Positions 40,001 to 48,149 of a stretch of DNA of 64,000 nt are shown in pieces. Position 1 is the first letter of the stretch. Each line of letters begins with the position of its first letter. The notes below the pieces were generated by a model. That model was given only the letters and a program-made list of their open reading frames with translations. It was not told the origin of the DNA and searched no databases. A program made the translations under genes and the position numbers. This DNA comes from DATMNR01 sp963702765 (GTDB lineage: Bacteria; Chloroflexota; Ktedonobacteria; Ktedonobacterales; Ktedonobacteraceae), in the NCBI GenBank assembly GCA_963702765.1, contig CAVPEB010000042.1:62001-126000 (forward strand). The letters run 5' to 3'.

Positions 40001-40117
40001 GCCAGGATCACGCCCAAAGGTGATAATCGGCTTGGTAATCTGAAAAGTGCTACCGGCCAAAGGCCCCGTAAGAAATCTGATCGAAGCCAACTCCTGGGGC
40101 TTATTAGTTCCATTCAT
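37043..40117 (-). CDS. ABCG-type ABC transporter with three N-terminal FHA domains
   Basis: A 1024-residue half-transporter. FHA domains lie near residues 10-105, 190-290 and 300-395 (each with GR...N...SHPQVSGRHA-type motifs: VSRKHAHL, VSGFHAQI, VSGRHARL). The ABC ATPase follows: Walker A GGSGAGKST (about 430), signature LSGGQRKRVS, Walker B SVFFLDEPTSGLDP. A C-terminal ABC-2 permease with six helices completes it. A proline-rich linker separates FHA1 and FHA2. FHA domains bind phosphothreonine, so transport is probably gated by Ser/Thr kinases of the cell. The substrate is unknown. Confidence 0.95.
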   Translation of the reverse strand: MNGTNKPQELASIRFLTGPLAGSTFQITKPIITFGRDPGNDVMISDPTVSRKHAHLVNNGGQWRIEKLAEQNVVTVNQQSVQSAVISDRDTIALGTGTTFLFQVSSPQFSAEQRPLTPYNAVQRPVPQTPPVPAYGGQQPPVQYPFPQVASPMPVGAPQRTLMDVNEPGTIISGQSTPGIPTLEVSSNVHADKHAYPLTQQVINIGRDPSNDIVIDELVVSGFHAQIVREGNQFVLVHPHPSRGKTLNGILYQGRHIQGDEQFRKPLARGDIFRIGDEHGTLVTLTYNDGSGAVQDIVPEVRPIPLGAPVITIGRLPDNMVVLSHPQVSGRHARLELVQGAYRIVDVGSTNHVYVNARRVTNQLLQPGDEIRIGPYKFTFTGTQLTQQDESHGVRIDALHLQKVGSRHTILINNISIAIPPRKFVALVGGSGAGKSTLMDALNGLRPAQKGLVLYNGQDYYRHLAAFSTQLGYVPQEDIIHRDLTVERALYYTARMRLPEDFTQAQIKQRIEEVLEDVDMKHRRNLLVSKLSGGQRKRVSIALELLANPSVFFLDEPTSGLDPGLDRKMMFLLRRLADKGHTIVLVTHATNNINVCDDICFLAQGGRLAYFGPPNEAKAYFGKTDFAEIYSALEPTEANPGIPEEAEKRFAASPEFQTYVVGAINQGPAGQANIAQETGVVKPPKRGNPWKQFSLLSRRYLELLKNDTGNLLILLLQAPIIAAILVFMLSSGGHGTFDPSSIAKCPLHPPGTNILIPQTVPGSLNCQNALNFLNSTPQGQAIVASHGGNVNQALQDFIAPEFGFDAQKYLFIMTFAAMMFGCINGAREIVKEAPIYRRERTVNLGIAPYMFSKIVILGILCLIQSAILVLAVNAVAPIQQGILLPAPLEVYITLALTSLAGLMIGLTVSALAPNNDRAVSLIPIILIPQVIFSGLLFNLDGPVMQTIGALFAVRWGMAAAGSSVGLHGDKLGADGFSYKGTLFSTFTQAEAAFHLFICWFALMMMILILGVAIAYFLKRKDVRA

Positions 40118-40259
40118 AGTAAGTTAATCTCCTCCCTGCTTCTTGTTCCGTGGCAATTATACTGTAGAGGAGTATTTACTGTAAACTAAGACCTGGGAGA
40201 TGTCAATAAAGCGTCATCTCATGTATAGTAATATCGAAACACCTGCTCATAAATGGGTG

Positions 40260-40415
40260 CAAAGGCTTTGCCTCTTGACGGGATTAGTCCCTGCCAAAAC
40301 ACTGTGGCATCCCTATAGACGAAGATTTAGGGGTGCAGAGGGCAACGCCCTTTGCCGGGGTGCGGAAGCGAGTCCCGCTCATCACAAATTCTTGCGCCGC
40401 CGCAGGCGGCGCAAG
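40260..40415. repeat. GC-rich dispersed repeat ending in a strong hairpin
   Basis: Contains GGGGTGCAGAGGGCAACGCC-type sequence and ends in an 11-bp-arm, 3-nt-loop hairpin (40391-40401 / 40405-40415). Related pieces occur at 30.9 and 41.6 kb. It lies between divergent genes, just upstream of the VIT-family gene. Confidence 0.55.
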
Positions 40416-40455
40416 TGAAAAAAACCAGTCATTTATCAATCAAGGAGTATATCTA

Positions 40456-41095
40456 ATGTCCCTGGAAGAAAAAACACCAGATAGATGGCTCAAATAACAT
40501 AGGGGAACCTTCTATACTCGGAGAACCAGAAATCACCTCAGACAATTCAAAAGAAATAGAGTCTGTGCCACCAACAGTCAAAGGACAACTGGCAGAACTG
40601 CTAAGAGCAGTACGAACCAAAGATGACTCGTCGCGTGATTTCCTCCTGCGCGTCGTGCAACCTGGATTGGCCGGCTTGATGGACGGATCCGTCTCGACCC
40701 TGGCGCCCATCTTTGCAACTGCCTTCGCCACACACAACACAACGACAACATTCCTGGTAGGCATGGCTTCAGCAACAGGCGCGGGCATCAGCATGGCATT
40801 TTCGGAAGGGCTTTCCGACGACGGCCAGATCACCGGACGTGGCAGCCCCGCTGTTCGAGGGGGCATCACAGGAATCATGACCTTCTTTGGCGGCTCGCTG
40901 CACACATTGCCATTTCTGATCTCCAGCATACATGTAGCATTGCTAGTCGCTTATGTCGTGGTCGCTTTCGAACTGGTGTTAATTGCCGCCATTCGCCACC
41001 GTTATTTCGGGACGAACTGGTTCATCTCAATGCTGCAAGTCGTGGGAGGAGGAGCGCTTGTCTTCGCGGCAGCCTTCATCTTTGGCAATGCCTGA
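40456..41095 (+). CDS. VIT1/CCC1-family Fe/Mn transporter-like protein, frameshifted in an A-run near the start
   Basis: ATG 40456 (AAGGAG 9 nt upstream) opens MSLEEK and reaches a stop after 13 codons. Dropping one A from the A6 run at 40469-40474 gives a continuous frame to 41095 of about 212 residues. The membrane region has RVVQPGLAGLMDGSVSTLAP and GMASATGAGISMAFSEGLSD, typical of VIT/CCC1 proteins. These are five-helix transporters that move iron or manganese out of the cytoplasm. The alternative GTG start at 40565 would omit a polar N-terminus but keep all helices. Confidence 0.8.
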
Positions 41096-41110
41096 ATAGT
41101 TATTTTGCTT

Positions 41111-41347
41111 TTATACTCTGGCGGAGCGATGTATCTCTTGAGGAGCGATCCCTGCATGGGAAAGCAGCGCTGGATGCTCAGCACATCCATAACAAACCGA
41201 AGAAAGCACATAACTGTGTGGATTTCGTAATAAATGTACATGATGACTGCACAGCTTATGCCCGCACTTTGTGCAGGTGTTTATATTCAACAGCGTGAGA
41301 GGTTTATTACACTGTGAGCAATTGACATGGGCGCTAAAAAAACTCAT
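41111..41347 (-). CDS. Small zinc-binding (treble-clef-like) protein
   Basis: A 78-residue protein with CSQC, CTKCGHKLCSHH and CYGC, enough Cys/His pairs for two zinc ions in a FYVE/ribbon-like arrangement. AAGGAG lies about 10 nt before the ATG, supporting a real gene despite its size. Function unknown. Confidence 0.65.
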   Translation of the reverse strand: MSFFSAHVNCSQCNKPLTLLNINTCTKCGHKLCSHHVHLLRNPHSYVLSSVCYGCAEHPALLSHAGIAPQEIHRSARV

Positions 41348-41543
41348 CGCTCAATTCTCCTTGAAAACGTAACCGAGAAGAGCCATAAATGAAAGTTAGT
41401 ATGCGCTAAATTCCGACTATTCTAGTATGATATTAGCACACCCTAATATGTTTCGTCAAGGTTATTGCCAGTCACTGTTCTATCATCACTTCGTGTCACC
41501 CAACATCCCGTGCCACCCAATTCCCCATGTCATCCAACTCCCC

Positions 41544-41637
41544 TTGTCATCCTGAGCGTCAGCGAAGGATCTCGTAGCCCAGTCACCCGTGCCACCCCAA
41601 CCCCTCCGCCGGGCACCCGCGAGGGGTGCCCCTACAT
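41544..41637. repeat. Dispersed repeat pair upstream of the TIR pseudogene
   Basis: A 39-nt unit (41544-41582) starting TTGTCATCCTGAGCG is repeated with 3 mismatches at 44040-44078 on the other side of the pseudogene. It is followed by a GGGCACCC/GGGTGCCC hairpin (about 41603-41626), kin to the repeats at 30.9 and 40.3 kb. Confidence 0.7.
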
Positions 41638-41820
41638 TTCATTTAGGAGCAACCGACGCGATCGTCCAATACCAGAAAGATGTTTCAGTATATTTCGGGT
41701 AATTCACAGGCTCTTTAAATCCATATTTTACCCTTGCCACTTTATCCTCCAATCGTCTATACTTCAAGCAATACATCAAAGCTGTGTTCAACTGCCAGGC
41801 GAAGGAGGACGAAGCGAGTC

Positions 41821-44004
41821 GTGGACACCGAGGAACACACCAAAGACTTCTTCATCAGCTATACCCACGCTGACCAGCGCTGGGCCGAATGGATCGCCTG
41901 GCACCTGGAAGAGGCAGGCTACCGCACTATGCTCCAGGCCTGGGACTTCCTGGCGGGGAGCAACTTCGTCCTCGAAATGGATAACGCTGCCAGGCAGGCT
42001 ACTCACACCATCGCTGTCCTCTCGCCTGACTATTTCACGTCCCAGTTCACGCCCTCAGAATGGGCAGCAGCGTTCAAACGCGATCCCACAGGAGACCAGG
42101 GACTGCTCGTGCCTGTGCGGGTACGACCCTGTGACGTGGAAGGATTGCTGGGACAGGTCGTGTATATCGACCTGGTGGATCAGGACGAAGCGGCCGCTCG
42201 TGCTACCTTACTGCACGGCATCAAACACAGAGCGACGCAAACCCAGCAGTCCTCCTGCCTTTCCCTCTACGCAGCAGGCATCCCGTCACCAGAGCATCCC
42301 TCTTTTCCAGGAGCCTTGCCAGCCGTGTGGAATATCCCCTATCCACGCAATCCCTATTTCACGGGACGCGAGGAACTGCTGCATCGCCTGGCCGATTCGC
42401 TCCGAGCAGGAGAGACGGTGGGTATCTCCCAACCACAGGCGGTGAGTGGCCTGGGAGGCGTCGGCAAGACGCAGATTGCGCTGGAATATGCCTATCGCTA
42501 CTACCAGGACTATGATGCCGTGCTCTGGACGCGTGCTGATACCCAGGAGGCACTCATCTCCGGCTTTGTGGTCTTCGCAGCCTTGTTGCAGCTTCCGGTG
42601 CAAGAGGAGCGCGATCAACTCAAGATTGTACAAGCCGTCAAGCACTGGCTCACCAGCCATACACGCTGGTTGTTACTGCTCGATAATGCCGATGATCTCG
42701 CCCTTGTACGGGACTTTCTGCCACCTGCGGGCAGAGGGCACACCTTGCTCACCACGCGTGCTTCCAGCATGGGCAAACTGGCACACGCCCTTGAGGTTGA
42801 TGCTCTTGACAGCAAACCGGGCGCTTTGCTCTTGCTACGCCGTACCGAGAGACTGGCACCTGATGCATCACTGGAGCAGGCCACTGAAAGTGAGCGCGCC
42901 GATCGCCCTTTCTATCTCACAGGAACTTGGGGGACTGCCCCTGGCGCTTGACCAGGCGGGAGCCTACATCGAAGAGACGAAGTGCAGCCTGGCCGATTAC
43001 CTGCAGTTCTACCGTACGCAGCGTGCTGAACTACTCAAGGCACGTGGAGGGCTGGTGCTCGATCATCCCGAGCCGGTGGCAACCACCTGGTCGCTCTCGT
43101 TTGCCGAAGTCGAAAAGCGCTCTGCTGCTGCGGCAGACCTGTTGCGAGTATGTGCCTTCCTGCATCCTGATGCCATTCCCTGAAGAGATCATCACCGAGG
43201 GTGCTGCAGAGCTAGGATCCAACTTGCAAGCCGTGGCACAGAATCCTCTGGTTTTCAATCAAGCCATCGGGGTGCTGCTCTCCTACTCGCTGCTCAAACG
43301 CCAGCCTGAGGAGCACCTGCTGAGTATGCATCGCCTGGTGCAAGCGGTGCTCAAGGATGGCATGGATGAGTCCACCTACCATCAGTGGGCTGAGCGGGTC
43401 GTGCAAGCGGTCGATGACGGCCTTACCCAGAGGTGGAGTATCGCACCTACGCCCGCTACGAGCGTTGCCTGCCCCATGCCCAGGAGTGCGCGCAGCTCAT
43501 TGAGCAGGAACAGCTCACCTCGTTTGCTGCCAGACGTTTGCTTTATCAAACAGGCATCTATCTTTAGGAGCATGCACGCTATGCCGAAGCGGAAGCCTTC
43601 TACCTACACAGCTTGCGCATCACGGAACAGGAGTTGGGTCCTGACCATCCAGATGTGGGCATTACTCTTACCAACCTAGCGAACCTCTACACTGAGCAGG
43701 GCAAGTATGCCGAGGCCGAGCCGTTATACCAGCGCGCCTTGCGCATCTGGGAACAGGCGCTGGGCCCTGACCATCCCCAGGTAGCTTATCCACTGAACGG
43801 GCTGGCGAATCTCTACAAAGAGCAGGGCAAGTATGCCGAGGCCGAGCCGTTATACCAGCGCGCTTTGCAGCATCTAGGGAACAGGCGCTGGGACCCGACC
43901 ATTCCCTCACACGAACAGTCGTGCGGAACTATGCAATGCTGTTGCGCAAGATGGGGCGAGAAGCTGAAGCGAGCGAGTTGGAAGCGCGCTTTCCTTCTTC
44001 CTGA
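41821..44004 (+). pseudogene. Degraded TIR-NB-ARC-TPR protein
   Basis: Start GTG 41821 behind AAGGAGG. The first frame has a TIR domain (FFISYTHADQRWAEWIAWHL, about residues 9-130) and an NB-ARC NTPase with P-loop SGLGGVGKTQ and Walker B LLLLDNADD. Coding then jumps frame near 42905 (SISQELGGLPLALDQAG), 43178 (extra C in ATTCCCTGAA), 43428 and 43875, and meets an in-frame TAG at 43565-43567. The C-terminal third is tetratricopeptide repeats of 42 residues, two almost identical at the DNA level. Intact relatives are STAND-type NLR-like proteins, often antiphage, in which TIR cleaves NAD+. Four shifts plus a stop make true inactivation likely. Confidence 0.9.
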
Positions 44005-44039
44005 GAGGTGTACATCCGATTGTCATCCTGATCTAGCAA

Positions 44040-44112
44040 TTGTCATTCTGAGCGTTAGCGAAGAATCTCGTAGCCCAGCGCGTGAGATCCTGCGTTTCAC
44101 TAAGGATGACAA
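44040..44112. repeat. 73-bp palindromic REP/MITE-like unit
   Basis: The left arm TTGTCATTCTGAGCG... and the right arm ...AAGGATGACAA are imperfect reverse complements about 30 nt long around a GC-rich centre. Shorter relatives (GGATGACA) recur to 44185. The left arm matches 41544-41582. This 'CATCCTGAGCG' type of palindrome is common in several soil and subsurface genomes. Confidence 0.75.
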
Positions 44113-44197
44113 TTCCGGGCGTTGGATGACAAATGAAGATTGAGATGATAAGGTGAGATCGGGATGACAGGGCGAGATCAGGATGACAAGCACAATC

Positions 44198-45784
44198 CTA
44201 CCCCGCCTTATGCAACGTAATATCCCCCGTACTCACCGTCAGAGCCAGCACTGCTGTAGGAGACGCGCCTGGTGTGAGCGGGCCATAATAACTTGCCGAG
44301 CCATCGCTATTCTGCTGAACGTTCAAGTTGAATTCATTGGCATTGATTTTGCCATTATTCGTGCTGGCATCGAGGGTGAGATTTGATGTGACAGCGCTTA
44401 ACGTGACAGTCACACTGCCGGTTCCGCTCTTAAAGCTGAACCAGGGATGAGTATTCTGTGTGGTGTTCGTGGTGCACGGAATAAGCCCTGTATCTGCCGC
44501 CTGACCGGTGACCAGGTTTCCTGCAAAGGTAACATTCCCAACATTGGTTTGCAAGCAGGAACCCTCCGATTGAAGTCCACCACTTACAGCAATGTTGCCT
44601 GTATTATTCGTGAGTGAAAGCAAGCCGTTGAAATTTTGAACGGTAATGTTTCCTGACGCTATAATGTTCGCGCTGAGACTGAGTTTAAACGGGGGACTTG
44701 GGTTGACCGTTTGAGGCAAGACAATCGTCAGATCAACGGAATCGCTTGAACTGGCAAGGAGGCCACTACTGGCGTCTGGTACTGTCGCATTCACGATCAA
44801 CGTACTCTGATCACTACTCGTAGAGACATCCACCTTGATGCGTCCAAATTCCTTAGCAGCATCGCTACTGCTTCCAGCCTGTACCTTCATAACACCAGTG
44901 AGCGATCCCTGTGTTGCAGTAGGATCAACCATAATGCTGATGTTACCCACACGATTATGTACCTGTACTTGAGTGACATTGGCTGTAAGAGGCAGCGTCT
45001 GCTGGGCTATCTGCTTTGAATAGCTGCTTTTGCCAATACCTCCAACTCCAATATGAAGGGGCGAGTTTCGCAAAAATAAGAACGCTACAGCAGCCAGGAT
45101 GAGCGCAATCGTGATCACACCACCTGCACAGCCAATCAGAAGTGTAGACCACACACGGCGTTGTCTCTTTTTCGGCGCTTGTGGTGTCTGTGTCCTGGGC
45201 CGCTGGCGATAAGCCCGTCCATCATACTCTTGAACTTGGGGATCTCCATAGGAGCGGCTGTGCTGCCGTGGATACATATATGCATCGTTGCCTTCCTCGT
45301 AATAATATTCAGGCTGGCGCTGGCGCATTCTCAGGCGCGCCTCGGCTTCCGCGCGCGATCGCCTGGACATGCGATGCTGTTGATGATATCTTTCATCGAG
45401 TTCATCATAGGGGTCAGGGCGTTCATGAAAGTCCCGGGTCTGGCGCGGTCGTTCCCTACGTGGTTCCGTAGTATATTCGTAACCGTCACGGTATGAGCGC
45501 GTGCCCTGCCTGGGTCGTCCATAGGCATCATAACCTTGTCGCGGATCAGTATTCCTATTTGGATCAGGACGACGCACTGGACGTTTATCGTTGCTACCAG
45601 TCCTGTCTTTGCCAGTTTCGTGGGAACCACCAGTTTGTTGTGGACGTTGTCTCTGGCGTGTAGAAGGATCATCATAAGCGTCACGAGATGCACGCTGCGG
45701 CTTCTGGGGAGGTTGGGACTCAACCTCGTCCTCTTCAGCAGGCTCTTCCCACGACTCTCGAGATGTGTCGTTCTCATTGCTCAT
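44198..45784 (-). CDS. Membrane protein with disordered cytoplasmic tail and DUF4097-like beta domain
   Basis: A 528-residue protein. Residues 1-205 are very rich in Arg, Asp, Pro, Gln and Tyr and probably disordered. A transmembrane helix follows at about 215-240 (LIGCAGGVITIALILAAVAF). The outer 280 residues consist of short beta repeats with N-x-T/G spacing (VQVHNRVGNISIMVD, GNITVQNFNGLLSL, TNNTGNIAVSGG, DASTNNGKINANEF), matching the DUF4097/adhesin-like beta-solenoid. The charged tail resembles those phosphorylated by, or bound to, Ser/Thr kinases. Surface adhesion or envelope sensing is inferred. Confidence 0.75.
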   Translation of the reverse strand: MSNENDTSRESWEEPAEEDEVESQPPQKPQRASRDAYDDPSTRQRQRPQQTGGSHETGKDRTGSNDKRPVRRPDPNRNTDPRQGYDAYGRPRQGTRSYRDGYEYTTEPRRERPRQTRDFHERPDPYDELDERYHQQHRMSRRSRAEAEARLRMRQRQPEYYYEEGNDAYMYPRQHSRSYGDPQVQEYDGRAYRQRPRTQTPQAPKKRQRRVWSTLLIGCAGGVITIALILAAVAFLFLRNSPLHIGVGGIGKSSYSKQIAQQTLPLTANVTQVQVHNRVGNISIMVDPTATQGSLTGVMKVQAGSSSDAAKEFGRIKVDVSTSSDQSTLIVNATVPDASSGLLASSSDSVDLTIVLPQTVNPSPPFKLSLSANIIASGNITVQNFNGLLSLTNNTGNIAVSGGLQSEGSCLQTNVGNVTFAGNLVTGQAADTGLIPCTTNTTQNTHPWFSFKSGTGSVTVTLSAVTSNLTLDASTNNGKINANEFNLNVQQNSDGSASYYGPLTPGASPTAVLALTVSTGDITLHKAG

Positions 45785-46018
45785 ATGGATACGTACTCAC
45801 TTTCAGGTCGTTACCAGCGAAAGCTCGTGAACTGCTATGTTGATAAAACGAGTCATCATTCTATGGGACTCATTTTACCATATTGCACATCTTCCTAAAG
45901 TAATACAAACGTACATGCGATTTAGTTTCTATTAATCCTACCAAGCTTGTAGCCAGACACTTGATGTGCTATTCTGCTTCAAGATGATATAGAGTAATAG
46001 AAGGAAGAAAAACAGGCA

Positions 46019-47761
46019 ATGTCGGAAAAAAAGCAGCAGAAGGTGTTTGTTCCATTACGTGTACGATTGCGAACGCCCGCGGAGCAAGCGCAATCAGAAC
46101 ACGAGCATCCTTCTTCCATCTCGCCCACTCATCCTCCAACAATGCCTGACCACGCTCAAGACTCCTTGATTGTGCCTCTACCCAGCGGAACGGAGTCAGC
46201 ACAGCGCACGCAACAGATCAAAGAACTAATACGTCTTGGCAATGTCCTGCGTGCGGAACTGGGATTGAATGAAGTGCTTCAACAAATCGTTGCCTCGATC
46301 AGTGCATGTACCGGTTTTCATATGGCCGTTATTAACCTTGTAGAAGAAAACAATCAGAAGACTTCACCTGTCGCTTTTTCAGGTGCTTCGGATGAAGGTC
46401 AACGCTTGATCATCGAAAACCCCCTGACGCTTGTTCAAATGCATCGCTTGATGCGTTCGGAGTTTCGTATCAGTCAGAGCTACTATATCCCACATCTCTA
46501 TGCGGATATGTACGCGGATATAGTGGGAATAGTCAATAAAACAGAGGATGATTACGAACCAGGTGGTTGGCATCCTGAAGATTTGTTGATCGTACCCTTA
46601 TATAGCCCAAGGCAAAGGAAGCTTCTTGGTGTTCTTTCTCTCGATGATCCCGACGATGGCAAAATACCCACAGTCGAAAGCATGGAGATGGTCGAGCTTT
46701 TTGCGAATCAGGCCGCTATTGCTATTGATAGCGCTCGTATCTTCCAGGAACGTGAAGCAGAGCGTGTAGCCCTCGAAGAAGCGATCGTCTTGCTACGCCA
46801 GGATCTGGAACAGGTGCAGCGCGGTGATCTGCGCGTGCGCGTACAATCTTCACACCAAAAACTTCAACCTGTAGTCGAAGCCATCAACATCACGATTGAG
46901 GAGATCAGCGAGATACTGGGCAGCGTGCAAATGGTGACCCAGGCAGTCGATGAACATGCGCAGGGGGTGCAGCGCAGTTCTCAGGTCCTTGTTCGTGATA
47001 CCACGCAGCAGGAACGACAGGTAGGGCAGATCACGCAAATCGTCGAAGAAATGGCAAGCACGTTGAAAAGTGTCACCGAGCAATCTGATACGGTCTCTTT
47101 TGTTGCCAGGGATGCATCTGAAGTGACCACTGAAGGGCAGAATCAAGTAGCTCGTGCTGGTGATGGAATGCGCCAGGTGCGGGAAACGACTATGCATTCT
47201 GCCCGTGTTATGAAACGCCTGGGTGAAAGTGGCCAGGAAATTAACGATACCGTCATGGAAATAACTGACCTGACCACGCGTATGAACCTGCTGGCGCTCA
47301 ATGCAGCGATCGAAGCAGTTCGAGCAGGTGAGCAAGGGCAGGGCTTCGCGGCCATTGCCCAGGAGATCCGCACCTTAGCTGTGCATAGCGCGGAAGCATC
47401 GCGTAAAGTCGCGACTCGCCTGCGCGCTATTCAAAGCGAGACCTCGGCTGTTTCACAAAGTGTTGAACAAAACATTCAGCAGGTGGTAATGCAAACTGAA
47501 CTGGTTACCCAGACCGGTGTTGCCCTCGAGGCCATTAGCATCGTGACTGAGCAGATGGCAGACCTGGTGCAGAATATCTGCACCGCCGCCGAAAGCCAAT
47601 CTCAAAGTTCGAAAATGGTTGTGTATGCCATTGATGAGATTTCGCGCATGACAGGTGAGATTGCCGAGCAAACCGGTAATCTGAATCAATCGCTTGCCCA
47701 CCTTGTGGAAATGACGAATTCTCTACGGTCGAGAATGTCTGTGTTTCATGTCGCGGGGTAG
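46019..47761 (+). CDS. Cytoplasmic GAF-containing methyl-accepting chemotaxis protein
   Basis: A 580-residue soluble chemoreceptor. There is a disordered N-terminus, a GAF domain (about 70-245), a HAMP-like stretch (about 260-310), then the coiled-coil signalling domain. The hairpin tip is LLALNAAIEAVRAGEQGQGFAAIAQEIRTLA, given here as its core NAAIEAVRAGEQGQGF, and binds CheA/CheW. No membrane segment. There are no che genes nearby. Its last 15 codons are duplicated at 54.2 kb and form part of the junction of the inserted elements. Confidence 0.93.
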   Translation: MSEKKQQKVFVPLRVRLRTPAEQAQSEHEHPSSISPTHPPTMPDHAQDSLIVPLPSGTESAQRTQQIKELIRLGNVLRAELGLNEVLQQIVASISACTGFHMAVINLVEENNQKTSPVAFSGASDEGQRLIIENPLTLVQMHRLMRSEFRISQSYYIPHLYADMYADIVGIVNKTEDDYEPGGWHPEDLLIVPLYSPRQRKLLGVLSLDDPDDGKIPTVESMEMVELFANQAAIAIDSARIFQEREAERVALEEAIVLLRQDLEQVQRGDLRVRVQSSHQKLQPVVEAINITIEEISEILGSVQMVTQAVDEHAQGVQRSSQVLVRDTTQQERQVGQITQIVEEMASTLKSVTEQSDTVSFVARDASEVTTEGQNQVARAGDGMRQVRETTMHSARVMKRLGESGQEINDTVMEITDLTTRMNLLALNAAIEAVRAGEQGQGFAAIAQEIRTLAVHSAEASRKVATRLRAIQSETSAVSQSVEQNIQQVVMQTELVTQTGVALEAISIVTEQMADLVQNICTAAESQSQSSKMVVYAIDEISRMTGEIAEQTGNLNQSLAHLVEMTNSLRSRMSVFHVAG

Positions 47762-47778
47762 TAGCTAATTCCTATACC
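47714..47778. other. Left junction (putative att) of the inserted region
   Basis: 47714-47760 is a 47-nt segment, the chemoreceptor 3' end, repeated at 54167-54213 with four to five differences, all synonymous. Four bases later, the 14-nt CTAATTCCTATACC (47765-47778) recurs at 59580-59593, where it is the end of the M55 gene including its stop codon. Confidence 0.7.
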
Positions 47779-48149
47779 GAATGAAGTCTCAGCCCTACTT
47801 CTCTGTTTTCTCTCTGGATTGCCTTCTCAGGCTGATTGAGAAGAGAAATAAATTGGTCTCATGTTCTCAAGATGGTCATTTTTGGCATGTCAGGCCAAGT
47901 AATTCTTGCAACCTTTTTGTCGTGCTGTCAATATTAAAAGAGGTCTCTTTATGAGGTAGGGTTCGAGGGGGAACTCATCCTCAAGTGTTCATAATAGTTC
48001 GTAGAAGTTCATTTCACGTTCAATTGATTTTGAATTTTTGTCCATATCGTATCGTCATGCTTCGTAACAGTATTTCCGCTTTGCTATTAATAATGAAAGA
48101 AACTTGGTGTGCTTCGTATTGTAAAATAAGCAGTTTGAGTCTCTAAGCT
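47779..48149. other. AT-rich element edge without genes
   Basis: About 370 bases with lower G+C than the preceding gene. No coding frame or RNA gene recognised. The change of composition fits the start of foreign DNA. Confidence 0.4.

Noticed and set aside
41465..42445. 326-codon frame over the repeats and TIR region
   Set aside because: It reads through the palindromic repeat (VILSVSEGSRSP, a well-known spurious translation) and then out of frame across the TIR domain.
43840..44143. C-terminal extension of the TPR frame to 44143
   Set aside because: After about 43875 this frame is out of phase with the TPR protein, and its end is translated repeat sequence.
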